Positions 25,515-32,585 of a stretch of DNA of 64,000 nucleotides are shown piece after piece. The notes below the pieces were generated by a model. That model was given only the letters and a program-made list of their open reading frames with translations, did not search any database and had not been told where the DNA came from. This DNA is from Halosimplex litoreum (GTDB lineage: Archaea > Halobacteriota > Halobacteria > Halobacteriales > Haloarculaceae), in NCBI RefSeq assembly GCF_016065055.1, contig NZ_CP065856.1:4091836-4155835 (forward strand), in the 5' to 3' direction. Positions within the stretch are counted from its first letter, which is position 1; every line of letters starts with the position of its first letter. The position numbers were made by a program, and so were the translations under genes.

Positions 25515-25531
25515 GTACGTTCATTACGTAC
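25515..25531 (+). promoter_or_regulatory. Perfect 6-5-6 palindrome, likely operator of the wHTH/PemK module
   Basis: GTACGT (25515-25520) and ACGTAC (25526-25531) flank TCATT. The site is centred 27 nt before the ATG at 25550, where the TATA/BRE of a leaderless gene should be, so a bound regulator would block TBP/TFB. Autorepression by the wHTH antitoxin encoded just downstream is the obvious inference. Confidence 0.6.
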
Positions 25532-25549
25532 GCACACTAATTCCGCAGT

Positions 25550-25924
25550 ATGCCCGTGAGCATCGACGAGTTCGAATCGGGTGACCTTCCAGAGGGGCCG
25601 AGTGTGCCCGAGCAGGTGATCACGTACCTCCACACGCGCCGGGACGCGGCGTTCACCCGGTCGGAGATAGCTACTGCCATCGACGAGGATCCGAACACGG
25701 TCGGCACCGCGCTCACGCGATTGAAAGCGCGTGACCTCGTCCGTCATCGAGGGCAGTACTGGGCGATCACGGAGGACGAACAGCGGATCACCGCAGCGTA
25801 CGATCTACACGACGTGAGCGAACGACTCGACGAAGCCGACGGCGGAATCGAGTCGGAACACTGGGACGCTGTCGCACCCGACCAGCCGCATCCGAGCGAA
25901 CGGGATTCGAGCGGCGACGAGTAA
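25550..25924 (+). CDS. Winged-helix (MarR-like) putative antitoxin
   Basis: 124-aa acidic protein. Residues about 20-75 form a winged helix (VPEQVITYLHTRRDAAFTRSEIATAI, NTVGTALTRLKARDLVRHRG, wing QYWAITED). The C-terminal 50 residues are acidic and probably disordered, as in antitoxins that wrap a toxin. It lies 3 nt upstream of a PemK/MazF-like gene and has a palindromic operator at its own promoter, so it fits a DNA-binding antitoxin. It could instead be a plain regulator. Base composition of this locus is more AT-rich than its neighbours, hinting at transfer. Confidence 0.75.
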   Translation: MPVSIDEFESGDLPEGPSVPEQVITYLHTRRDAAFTRSEIATAIDEDPNTVGTALTRLKARDLVRHRGQYWAITEDEQRITAAYDLHDVSERLDEADGGIESEHWDAVAPDQPHPSERDSSGDE

Positions 25925-25927
25925 TCG

Positions 25928-26257
25928 ATGGAGCCGGAACGCGGCGATGTCGTCAGGAGTACCGACCCGTTCAAACTCGGTACTGATCGCCAGCGACCGT
26001 GGCTCGTCGTGAACAACGGTTCCCACCCGTTTGCCGGCGAACAACACGTCGCGGTCGCTATCTCGACGAAGGAATGCGACGACTCGATTCGTCTCGGGGA
26101 GGATGTCTGGGAAACGGGCGGTGTTCCACGAGCGTCGTTCGTCTCGCCGTGGGCAGTTCACTCGCCCCGGAGCGAAGACCTCGTCGCGTGGCAGGGCCGA
26201 GCTACTGACGAGTTCGTTGATCGCGTCGTCGACTCACTGGAGACGTATCTGCGGTAG
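25928..26257 (+). CDS. PemK/MazF-like mRNA interferase toxin
   Basis: 109-aa protein of the MazF/PemK superfamily, which cleaves RNA in type II toxin-antitoxin systems. The N-terminus has RGDVVRSTDPFKLGTDRQRPWLVVNN (the usual G-D-V-V and K/R-R-P-W-L-V-V), then FAGEQHVAVAIST and a hydrophobic core FVSPWAVHS. The family's catalytic Arg and Ser/Thr positions (RP, STK) are present. It follows the wHTH gene by 3 nt. Haloarchaeal pairings of PemK with a wHTH protein are known as families; activity here is inferred. Confidence 0.8.
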   Translation: MEPERGDVVRSTDPFKLGTDRQRPWLVVNNGSHPFAGEQHVAVAISTKECDDSIRLGEDVWETGGVPRASFVSPWAVHSPRSEDLVAWQGRATDEFVDRVVDSLETYLR

Positions 26258-26265
26258 TTTCGAAG

Positions 26266-26303
26266 TGTACGCCCGGAACACTACCGGGCGAATTTCTACT
26301 AGT
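26266..26303 (+). repeat. Palindromic cassette repeat C2
   Basis: TGTACGCCCGGAACAC, TACCGGGCGA and TCTACTAGT. CGCCCGG (26270-26276) pairs with CCGGGCG (26284-26290) around a 7-nt loop. It begins 9 nt after the PemK stop and lies between the two convergent toxin-antitoxin modules. It may also terminate both. Confidence 0.8.
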
Positions 26304-26358
26304 AGGCTCGGTGGGAGTGGAATCGTGCCCCTCAGTCGCTCGTCGACGGACAGAACCC

Positions 26359-26850
26359 CTATTCGTCCACTTCCGAGAGAACGCGCGAATAGAGACCGTC
26401 GGAAATCCAGAATCCAGCCTCGCGGAGGGCATCGAGTTCCATCTCCAGATCTACGTCACCGGTTTTCGCCCCACGGAGTAAGATGCCGATGACGCCGGTA
26501 ACCTCCAAGTCGTGTCTGCGGGCGACGCGCCGCCCATCTCGTTCGTCGAGTAGAACAAGTTCGGCCCCGTGTTCGACCCCGTAGCAAATTGCCGCCGTCT
26601 CCCCGAGGTCGAGTTCGTGGGAGACTTCGACGAACAGGTCCGAACGCTCCACCTCGACGATGCGCAGGAAATCGTCATCTCGTAGCTCTCGGAGCGCTTC
26701 CAGCCCCGCCTCTCCCTCGGTGAGTTCGTTCCAGACCCGGCGCGGGACGGTAATGTCGGAGAACTGTGTTCGGAGAAGGTCGAGCCGTTCGATGAGTGCG
26801 AGATTCAGGAGTGGCGATGTGTCGGAGACCACCGCCGCGCTATTCGGCAT
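26359..26850 (-). CDS. DUF3368 PIN-like toxin
   Basis: 163-aa PIN-fold ribonuclease-like protein. It starts with VVSDTSPLLNLALIERLDLL (first catalytic Asp), then VPRRVWNELTEG, LDLGETAAICYGVEHGAELVLLDERDGRRVARR (further acidic residues) and VTGVIGILLRGAKTG. This is the DUF3368 layout, whose usual partner is a UPF0175 antitoxin, and that partner is present: its gene lies upstream and overlaps by 11 nt. Likely RNase toxin of a type II system; target unknown. Confidence 0.85.
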   Translation of the reverse strand: MPNSAAVVSDTSPLLNLALIERLDLLRTQFSDITVPRRVWNELTEGEAGLEALRELRDDDFLRIVEVERSDLFVEVSHELDLGETAAICYGVEHGAELVLLDERDGRRVARRHDLEVTGVIGILLRGAKTGDVDLEMELDALREAGFWISDGLYSRVLSEVDE

Positions 26851-27085
26851 AGTCGAGGTCTTCTTCGAGTTCCCGGTCGCCGTAGTGGCGGGGAATCTCT
26901 CGCTCCCCGAGGAGTTCTTGGAACTCCGCTTTCGACATCTCCGCCAGAGTCCGGGCCTTCCCGAAGGAGAGTACGTCACGGGCGTACAGCGAGACCGCTA
27001 ACTCCCGCTTCATCGCGGGCGAGCGCTCCCCCTCTGGGAGCTGTAACGCCTCGTAGACGTCGTCGTCGATCTCTATTGTCGCCAT
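26840..27085 (-). CDS. UPF0175 family antitoxin
   Basis: 81-aa protein. It starts with ATIEIDDDVYEALQLPEGER, a ribbon-helix-like strand, followed by the UPF0175 signature RELAVSLYARDVLSFGKARTLAEMSKAEFQELLGEREIP. The tail is acidic. Its 3' end overlaps the DUF3368 toxin start by 11 nt, the normal antitoxin-first order. The pair lies between repeats C2 and C3 and points opposite to the wHTH/PemK pair. Confidence 0.85.
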   Translation of the reverse strand: MATIEIDDDVYEALQLPEGERSPAMKRELAVSLYARDVLSFGKARTLAEMSKAEFQELLGEREIPRHYGDRELEEDLDYAE

Positions 27086-27174
27086 GCTCGGGCTACGTGG
27101 AGGCGATTCTTGAGTGTTTGGCCGGGGCTTCCCGAGCGGGCGACATGTGAAGCGAGCGCTCGAAGCAGTCGAAA

Positions 27175-27199
27175 TGTGCGCCCGGAACACTAACGACCG
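27175..27199 (+). repeat. Degenerate cassette repeat C3
   Basis: TGTGCGCCCGGAACACTAAC then GACCG. The left arm and loop match C2 exactly, but the right arm reads ACGACCG and no longer pairs (about 7 of 10 positions match). The upstream CAGTCGAAATGTGCG also resembles the C1 flank CAGCGATGTGCG. Confidence 0.7.
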
Positions 27200-27252
27200 A
27201 CATCATCCCTGGCGGCGTGCCGGGTCAGCCGGGAAACCCTCGTGCCGGGCGA

Positions 27253-27403
27253 GTGGCGCGGTAGCGCCACTAATTGCCGAAGCGGCGTGAGCCGCTGAGG
27301 CGGGAAGTGCCGTCAGGCACCTCCGATTGCCGAGACGGCGTGAGCCGTCGAGGCGGGTGCCGAGGCGACCGCGACCCCTCGGCTGGCCGGCGCTTGCGGC
27401 GCC
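27253..27403. repeat. Array of short hairpins with a 32-nt direct repeat
   Basis: Successive stems are GTGGCGC/GCGCCAC (27253-27270, loop GGTA), AGCGGC/GCCGCT (27281-27296, loop GTGA), GTGCC/GGCAC (27307-27320, loop GTCA), GACGGC/GCCGTC (27334-27349, loop GTGA), GCCGAGG/CCTCGGC (27359-27383) and GGCGC/GCGCC (27389-27403). The second and fourth stems lie in two copies of a 32-nt repeat (27273-27304 and 27326-27357) that differ only by paired AG-to-GA and CT-to-TC changes, preserving the stem. Confidence 0.75.
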
Positions 27404-27571
27404 ACTCGGTGTCGCGTGCCCGGGTTCGCCGCGCTGTCATCGCACCCGTCCGGGTACGCTCGGGCGGGGACTAAAGGCACGCAGTCGGGCGTAGACGACC
27501 GGGACGATTAAACACTCCGCACCGCCGCGACCGATCGACCGGCGTCCGCGCGCCGCCTCGCCATGGCAAGC

Positions 27572-27592
27572 CCTAAGTTTAGGTTTGCCTAA
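27572..27592 (+). promoter_or_regulatory. DtxR/Idr-type iron box upstream of GMC oxidoreductase
   Basis: The order CCTAA-GT-TTAGG-TTTG-CCTAA gives two overlapping palindromes. TTAGGTTTGCCTAA (27579-27592) fits the TTAGG-N4-CCTAA core of DtxR-family metal regulators, including haloarchaeal iron regulators. It ends 10 nt before the ATG at 27603, so binding would block the leaderless promoter. Confidence 0.6.
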
Positions 27593-27602
27593 TCCACGTC
27601 CG

Positions 27603-29216
27603 ATGAGCGCGAGCGGAGGCGACGGCGCCGACCGGACGCCGAGCGAGCGGGTCGACGTGTGCGTCGTGGGCGCGGGACCGGCGGGCGCGCTCGCGGCGTA
27701 CCGACTGGCCGAACGCGGCCACGAGGTGGTCGTCCTCGAAGCGGGGCCGCGGTTCGACGCGGCGGACCGCCGGGAGCGGATGGAGCGGGCGATCCGGCCG
27801 GCACACGGTTCGCTGTCGGTCTGGGAGATGGGCGGCGAGCGCGACGCCCACAGTTCGAGTGGCGAGCTGTTCTACCCGCTGAACGCGATGCGGGTGAAGG
27901 GCGTCGGCGGGTCGACGCTGCACTGGCAGGGGATGGTGATGCGGCTGCACGAGTCCGACTTCGAGCGGCGGAGCCGCGACGGCGTCGCCGCCGACTGGCC
28001 GATCGCCTACGAGGACCTGCGGCCGTACTACGCCGCCGCCGAGTCGGCCATCGGCGTCGCCGGCGCGTCGGACAACCCCTTCGCGCCGCCACGTGAGGAG
28101 CCCCATCCGCTGCCGGCGTTTCCACCCTCCTACAGCGACTCGCTGTTCGCCGAGGCCTGCGAGGAGCTGGGGATCGCGACCCACTCGGTCCCCAACGCCC
28201 GAAATTCCGAGACCTACGACGGCCGCGGCCAGTGCGTCGGCTACGGCACCTGCCAGCCGGTCTGTCCCTCCGGCGCGAAGTACAGCGCCGACCACACGGT
28301 CGGGGCGGCCGAGGACGCCGGCGCCCGCGTCCTCGATCGGGTCCCCGTCCAGCGCCTGGAAACCGACCGGAGCGGCGAGCGCGTCACTGCTGCGGTCTAC
28401 GCCGCACCAGACGGGACCGAACACCGTCAGGAAGCGCGGCAGTTCGTCCTCGCCGCGGGCGGGGTGGAGATCCCGCGCTTGCTCCTGCTCTCGAAGTCCG
28501 ACGCCCATCCCGACGGGCTCGCCAATTCGAGCGGGCTCGTCGGCCGGTACTTCATGGAGCACCTGTTCGCCGGGACCGGCGGGACCCTCGACCAACGCAC
28601 CCGGCAGAACCACGTCGGGTTCAATACGACGGAGACCCACCAGTACTACGACAACGACTTCGACGGTGTGGGGCCGATCAAACTGGAGTTCCTCAACTAC
28701 GCCGGCCCCTCGCCGGTCGAGCAAGCGCTCGGTGCCGACCAGTGGGGCGACGACCTGCTCGACTCGCTGCGGGCGAGCTACGGGACTCACGTCGCGATGG
28801 GCGGGCTGGTGGGGCAGCTCCCGCGGAAGTCGAACCGAGTCACGCTCGACCCGTCGACGACCGACGACCACGGCAATCCCGTGCCCGACGTCCAGTGGTC
28901 GCTGGACGACCGGACGCGGCGGTCGCTCGCGAAGGCCAACGAGATCCAGGGTCGGGTAATGGACGAACTCGGCGTCGACGTGGGATGGACGGTCGGGCCG
29001 GAGAACACCGGTCCGGCGGCCCATCACATGGGGACGACGCGGATGGGAACCGACCCCGAGTCCAGCGTCGTGAACCCGCGGTTGCGGACCCACGACGTGG
29101 GGAACCTCTCGGTGGCGTCGTCGTCGGTGTTCGTCACCAGCGGCGCCATGAACCCGACGCTCACCATCGCGGCGCTGGCGCTGAAAGCGGCGGACCACGT
29201 GGACGAGGATCTGTGA
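27603..29216 (+). CDS. GMC-family FAD oxidoreductase
   Basis: 537-aa flavoprotein of the glucose-methanol-choline family. The N-terminal FAD motif is VCVVGAGPAGALAAYRLAERGHEVVVLEAG; then come VGGSTLHWQGM, CVGYGTCQPVCPSGAKYSAD (a conserved Cys-rich stretch seen in gluconate-dehydrogenase-like members) and the C-terminal HHMGTTRMG and SGAMNPTLTIAALALKAADH, with the active-site His. The substrate is unknown; sugar-acid or alcohol dehydrogenases fit. The iron-box operator directly upstream suggests metal-responsive control. Start chosen at ATG 27603. Confidence 0.9.
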   Translation: MSASGGDGADRTPSERVDVCVVGAGPAGALAAYRLAERGHEVVVLEAGPRFDAADRRERMERAIRPAHGSLSVWEMGGERDAHSSSGELFYPLNAMRVKGVGGSTLHWQGMVMRLHESDFERRSRDGVAADWPIAYEDLRPYYAAAESAIGVAGASDNPFAPPREEPHPLPAFPPSYSDSLFAEACEELGIATHSVPNARNSETYDGRGQCVGYGTCQPVCPSGAKYSADHTVGAAEDAGARVLDRVPVQRLETDRSGERVTAAVYAAPDGTEHRQEARQFVLAAGGVEIPRLLLLSKSDAHPDGLANSSGLVGRYFMEHLFAGTGGTLDQRTRQNHVGFNTTETHQYYDNDFDGVGPIKLEFLNYAGPSPVEQALGADQWGDDLLDSLRASYGTHVAMGGLVGQLPRKSNRVTLDPSTTDDHGNPVPDVQWSLDDRTRRSLAKANEIQGRVMDELGVDVGWTVGPENTGPAAHHMGTTRMGTDPESSVVNPRLRTHDVGNLSVASSSVFVTSGAMNPTLTIAALALKAADHVDEDL

Positions 29217-29227
29217 GAAGCGGGTAG

Positions 29228-29686
29228 TCAGAGGAGGGTCGGCGAGGCGAGCAGACCGCCGACGACCAGGAGGCCGGCAGCGACGACCGACGCCGCGAGG
29301 AGGAACGGACGAGCGTCGCGGGCTGGCTGGCGGACCTTTTTCTGGTCGAAACCGTCGGCGAGCTTGCTCGACCCGATCTCGACCAACGCGGCCAGACCGA
29401 GCCACAGCGCGACCATCGTGAGGACGAGATGGCCTCGCGGCGACCCCGTGAGCGACTCGACCGTGTACAGCGTGCCCGCCATGTGACCGCCGGAGGCGAG
29501 CAGGACGAGCGCGCTCGCTCGCGAGACCCACCGCAGTCGCTCGACGACGCTGCGGAGCGGTTCGGCGTTGGCGGTGCCGTCCTGTGCGAGGGGGAGAATA
29601 GCGAAGGTGACGAAGACGACGCTGCCCGTCCAGACCCCGCCGAAGACGAGGTGCAGGACGTACATCGCCGTATCTATCGCTGACAT
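29228..29686 (-). CDS. CopD-like four-helix membrane protein
   Basis: 152 aa with four helices: YVLHLVFGGVWTGSVVFVTFAIL, ASALVLLASGGHMAGTLY, LVLTMVALWLGLAALVEI and LLAASVVAAGLLVVGGLL. The His-containing first and second helices (YVLHLVFGGVW, SGGHMAGT) resemble the heme- or copper-binding layout of CopD and related proteins, though the family match is tentative. It is convergent with the GMC oxidoreductase, 11 nt between stops. Confidence 0.65.
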   Translation of the reverse strand: MSAIDTAMYVLHLVFGGVWTGSVVFVTFAILPLAQDGTANAEPLRSVVERLRWVSRASALVLLASGGHMAGTLYTVESLTGSPRGHLVLTMVALWLGLAALVEIGSSKLADGFDQKKVRQPARDARPFLLAASVVAAGLLVVGGLLASPTLL

Positions 29687-29834
29687 GCGTGACCGGGAGG
29701 CCGCGACTCACTTGAACGTACCCACTTCCGGCGGTTCGAGGGCGGCGGTCGGACCCCGCCGAACGGAGGCCGGTGGGCGGCGTGGATTCACGCCGTGTGA
29801 GCACGCTTAAGACGCGGCCGGCGTTCGTTCCGGT

Positions 29835-30917
29835 ATGGAACCACGGGACCTCTCCGATCACACCGTCTACCGCGCCGGGAGGGGCATCGAGGAGGTCGCC
29901 CGCGACCTCGGGCTCGACCCCGACGACCTCGTCAAGCTCTCCTCCAACGAGAACCCCTTCGGCGCCAGCCCGGAGGCCGTCGAGGCCGTCCGCGAGCACG
30001 CCGACCGCGTCTCCAGCTACCCCAAGTCCGCCCACACCGACCTCACCGAGAAGGTCGCCGACCGCCACGGGCTGGCCCCCGAGCAGATCTGGCTCACTCC
30101 CAGCGGTGACACCGCGCTGGACAACCTCGCCCGGGCGTTCATCGAACCCGGGGATCGGGTCCTCGTCCCGACGCCGGGCTTCGCCTACTACCCCATGTCG
30201 GCTCGCTACCACCACGGCGAGGTCGACGAGTACCGCCTGGAGAAGGCCGAGGACTTCGCCCAGACCCCCGGGACCGTCCTCGACGCTTACGACGGCCACC
30301 GGATCGTCTACGTCACCAGCCCGCACAACCCGACGGGCTCGGAGATGCACCTCGACGATCTGCGGACCGTCGCCGAAGAGACCGACGAAGAGACGCTGGT
30401 CGTCTACGACGAGGCCTACATCGAGTTCACCGACTCGCCCTCGGCCGTCGACCTCGTCGAGGAGCGCGAGGACGTGGCGCTGATCCGCACGTTCTCGAAG
30501 GCCTACGGCCTCGCTGGGATGCGCCTGGGCTACGCCGTCGCGCCCGAGGAGTGGGCCGACGCCTACGCCCGCGTGACCACCCCCTTCGGCGTGACCGAAC
30601 TGACCTGCCGCGCGGGGCTGGCCGCCCTCGACGACGACGACCACGTCGAGCGGACCGTCGAGGGCGCCAGGTGGGCCCGCGAGTACATGCACGAACACCT
30701 CGACGCCGAGACCTGGGAGAGCGGTGGCAACTTCGTCCTCGTCGAGGTGGGCGACGCGAGCGCGGTCGCCGACGCCGCCCAGCGCGAGGGCGTCATCGTC
30801 CGCGACTGCACCAGTTTCGGTCTCCCCGAGTGCATCCGGATCACCTGCGGCACCGAGACCGAGACCCGCCGGGCCGTCGAGACCATCAACGAGGTCCTCG
30901 CGGAGGGCTCCGCCTGA
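29835..30917 (+). CDS. hisC: Histidinol-phosphate aminotransferase HisC
   Basis: PLP enzyme converting imidazole-acetol phosphate and glutamate to histidinol phosphate; 360 aa. Motifs include LSSNENPFGASPEAVEAV at the N-terminus, VTSPHNPTGSE, VVYDEAYIEF and the Schiff-base Lys in FSKAYGLAGMRLGYA; C-terminal CIRITCGTE. A TATA-like CTTAAG lies about 25 nt before the ATG. Its stop overlaps the next start (TGATG), forming an operon with an adenylate kinase-like gene. Confidence 0.95.
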   Translation: MEPRDLSDHTVYRAGRGIEEVARDLGLDPDDLVKLSSNENPFGASPEAVEAVREHADRVSSYPKSAHTDLTEKVADRHGLAPEQIWLTPSGDTALDNLARAFIEPGDRVLVPTPGFAYYPMSARYHHGEVDEYRLEKAEDFAQTPGTVLDAYDGHRIVYVTSPHNPTGSEMHLDDLRTVAEETDEETLVVYDEAYIEFTDSPSAVDLVEEREDVALIRTFSKAYGLAGMRLGYAVAPEEWADAYARVTTPFGVTELTCRAGLAALDDDDHVERTVEGARWAREYMHEHLDAETWESGGNFVLVEVGDASAVADAAQREGVIVRDCTSFGLPECIRITCGTETETRRAVETINEVLAEGSA

Positions 30918-31423
30918 TGCGCGTCGCCGTCACCGGCACGCCCGGGACGGGCAAGACGACCGCGGTCGACCGTCTCGACACCGATCTGGCGGTCCTCCAC
31001 CTCAACGACGTGATCCACGAGGAGGAGTTCGTCGTGGAGCACGACGAGGAGCGCGACTCGGCGGTCGCGGATATCGACGCGGTCGCCGACCACCTCGACG
31101 GTCGCGACGACGTGCTCTTCGAGTCGCATCTGGCCCACCACTTCGACGCGGACCGCGTGGTCGTCCTCCGGACCCACCCGGAGGAGCTGGAGCGGCGGCT
31201 CACCGACCGCGGCGAACCGGAAGCGAAGGCCGAGGAGAACGCCGAGTCGGAGGCGCTGGACGTGATCCTCTCGGAGGCGGTCGAGCGCCACGGTGAGGAC
31301 AGCGTCTACGAGATCGACGCGACGGAGAGCGACCCAGAGGACGTCGCGGCGGCGGTCGAGGCGGTCGTCGCGGGCGAGCGCGAGCCCCAGGCCGGTACAG
31401 TTTCGTTCCTCGACTATCTATGA
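30917..31423 (+). CDS. AK6/Fap7-like adenylate kinase family NTPase
   Basis: 168-aa P-loop protein. The Walker A motif GTPGTGKTTAVDRL is at the very N-terminus, as in AK6/Fap7 (hCINAP), which couples nucleotide kinase folding with small-subunit ribosome maturation. It also contains VLHLNDVIHEEEFVVEHDEERDS, VLFESHLAHHFDADRVVVLRTHPEELERRL and a Glu-rich lid. One-nt overlap with hisC (TGATG) and 13 nt to the next gene give a three-gene operon. Exact role is inferred. Confidence 0.88.
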   Translation: MRVAVTGTPGTGKTTAVDRLDTDLAVLHLNDVIHEEEFVVEHDEERDSAVADIDAVADHLDGRDDVLFESHLAHHFDADRVVVLRTHPEELERRLTDRGEPEAKAEENAESEALDVILSEAVERHGEDSVYEIDATESDPEDVAAAVEAVVAGEREPQAGTVSFLDYL

Positions 31424-31436
31424 CTGGCCCGAGCAG

Positions 31437-32045
31437 ATGACACTGGACCGGTTCCGCCCCGCGGTGAAAGGCGCCGTCGCGCCGTCGGTGACGCTGGCCA
31501 AGCGCGTCGGCCTGACGCCCAACGGGGTGAGCGTGCTCGCCCTCGCGCTGGCGCTGCTCGGCGCCGCGGCCTTCGCCGTCGCGCCGCGTCGCGACCCGCT
31601 GCTGTATCTCGGCGGCGCGGTCGCGGTGGCGCTCAACGGCTGGCTCGACCTGGTCGACGGCGAACTCGCCCGGGAGACCGGCACCGGCAGCGACGCGGGC
31701 GACCTGCTCGACCACGTCCTCGACCGCTACGCCGACATCGCGATGATCTCCGGGCTCGCCGCCGGTCTCGACGCCTACGCCCTGGGGCTGGCCGCCGTCA
31801 CCGGCGTCCTGATGACCTCCTACCTCGGGACCCAGGCCCAGGCGGTCGGCCTCGACCGCGTCTACGGCGGGCTCGTCGGCCGCGCCGACCGCCTGGCGCT
31901 GGTCGTCGCCGTCGGCGCGGTCGCCGCGTTCGTCACACAACCGTTCTCGGGGCTGAGGGTCGTCGGCTGGCTGCTCGTCTTCTTCGCCGTCGTCGGCCAC
32001 TTCACGGCGCTTCAGCGGTTCTACTACGCGATGAAGGCGCTGTAG
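31437..32045 (+). CDS. CDP-alcohol phosphatidyltransferase family membrane protein
   Basis: 202-aa membrane enzyme of archaeal phospholipid synthesis, transferring a polar alcohol to a CDP-activated lipid. The diagnostic motif D-G-x2-A-R-x8-G-x3-D-x3-D is visible as DGELARETG... GDLLDHVLDRYAD (residues about 74-100). Five to six helices follow (for example GVLALALALLGAAAFAV, VVAVGAVAAFVTQ). The acceptor (inositol, glycerol or serine) cannot be told. Last gene of the HisC-AK6 operon. Confidence 0.88.
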   Translation: MTLDRFRPAVKGAVAPSVTLAKRVGLTPNGVSVLALALALLGAAAFAVAPRRDPLLYLGGAVAVALNGWLDLVDGELARETGTGSDAGDLLDHVLDRYADIAMISGLAAGLDAYALGLAAVTGVLMTSYLGTQAQAVGLDRVYGGLVGRADRLALVVAVGAVAAFVTQPFSGLRVVGWLLVFFAVVGHFTALQRFYYAMKAL

Positions 32046-32110
32046 CGGGGCGACTGGATCCACTATCGGCGTTCCAGCGACTGACGGATACGTACCGCTT
32101 CGAGGTCGAC

Positions 32111-32188
32111 TACTTTCACGGCCGAAAAACCACTTTCACCCGCGGGACGGCGCGGCGATCGGCCCCGAGATTCGGCGTCCACTTTCAC
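32111..32188 (+). promoter_or_regulatory. Three ACTTTCAC motifs upstream of the small-protein operon
   Basis: ACTTTCAC occurs at 32112-32119, 32132-32139 (20 nt, about two turns apart) and 32181-32188 in the 192-nt gap before the ATG at 32238. The first two start exactly 20 nt apart, which suits a protein binding on one face. The function is unproven. Confidence 0.45.
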
Positions 32189-32237
32189 TCCGGAGGTGCG
32201 GCTAACGGCTTTTGTACCGGGGTCGCTGGTCGGAGGT

Positions 32238-32585
32238 ATGACGGCGAGCGAGTACGCGGACGACGGCGCGGCAGGTGACGGCGCGGCGGGCGACCGCCGG
32301 CGGATGCCGGCGCCAGGATCGGACGAGAAGGACGCGCCGTGGCACCGGCGACGGTGGACGACCATCGTGCTGGAGGAGTACGGCGGCGGCTGGCGGGCGA
32401 CCCAGACGGGCGTCGCCGCGGAGGGACACGGCGAGACCGCGGCCGACGCCGCCGCGGCGTACTGCCGGCGGATCGCCCAGACGGGCGACCGGCGGTCGGG
32501 TGGTGGGGACGACGGAAGCGAGGGGCACGACACCGCGGGTGCGGGAGCACCGGCGTCGAACGCGCGGGGAGGGCGCGATGGGTGA
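32238..32585 (+). CDS. Small acidic/charged protein with HicB-like segment
   Basis: 115 aa, unrecognised. The core WTTIVLEEYGGGWRATQTGVAAEGHGETAADAAAAYCRRI resembles the short beta-beta-alpha unit of HicB-type proteins, including a strand-turn-strand and a helix. Ends are low complexity. It opens a three-gene operon whose members overlap (this stop at 32583-32585 lies past the next ATG at 32578). If HicB-like it lacks a HicA partner here, so a toxin-antitoxin role is not supported. Confidence 0.55.
   Translation: MTASEYADDGAAGDGAAGDRRRMPAPGSDEKDAPWHRRRWTTIVLEEYGGGWRATQTGVAAEGHGETAADAAAAYCRRIAQTGDRRSGGGDDGSEGHDTAGAGAPASNARGGRDG

Larger units (their letters stand above)
27086..27602. other. 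517-nt non-coding region between the PIN module and the GMC oxidoreductase
   Basis: From left to right it holds the UPF0175 promoter region, repeat C3, an array of short hairpins (27253-27403), GC-rich DNA with no gene I can support (27404-27570), and an iron-type operator (27572-27592) next to the GMC oxidoreductase start. Confidence 0.6.

Noticed and set aside
25455-27199. A classical integron with attC sites and integrase
   Set aside because: No integrase gene or promoter-cassette layout is seen, and the stem-loops lack attC box patterns. The cassette idea is kept only as a hypothesis.
27273-27357. Possible CRISPR-like repeats
   Set aside because: Only two 32-nt copies separated by 21 nt, each a hairpin, no third unit and no cas genes. 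Not a CRISPR array.
27579-30698. Long open frame of about 1,000 codons on the minus strand
   Set aside because: It is antisense to the GMC oxidoreductase and HisC genes, whose motifs and codon use are clear. Long antisense frames are common in GC-rich haloarchaeal DNA. The same applies to 47931-50903 and 56357-59446.
32238-32585. HicA/HicB toxin-antitoxin module
   Set aside because: The 115-aa protein has a HicB-like core but no HicA-like neighbour, so a toxin-antitoxin call is not supported.
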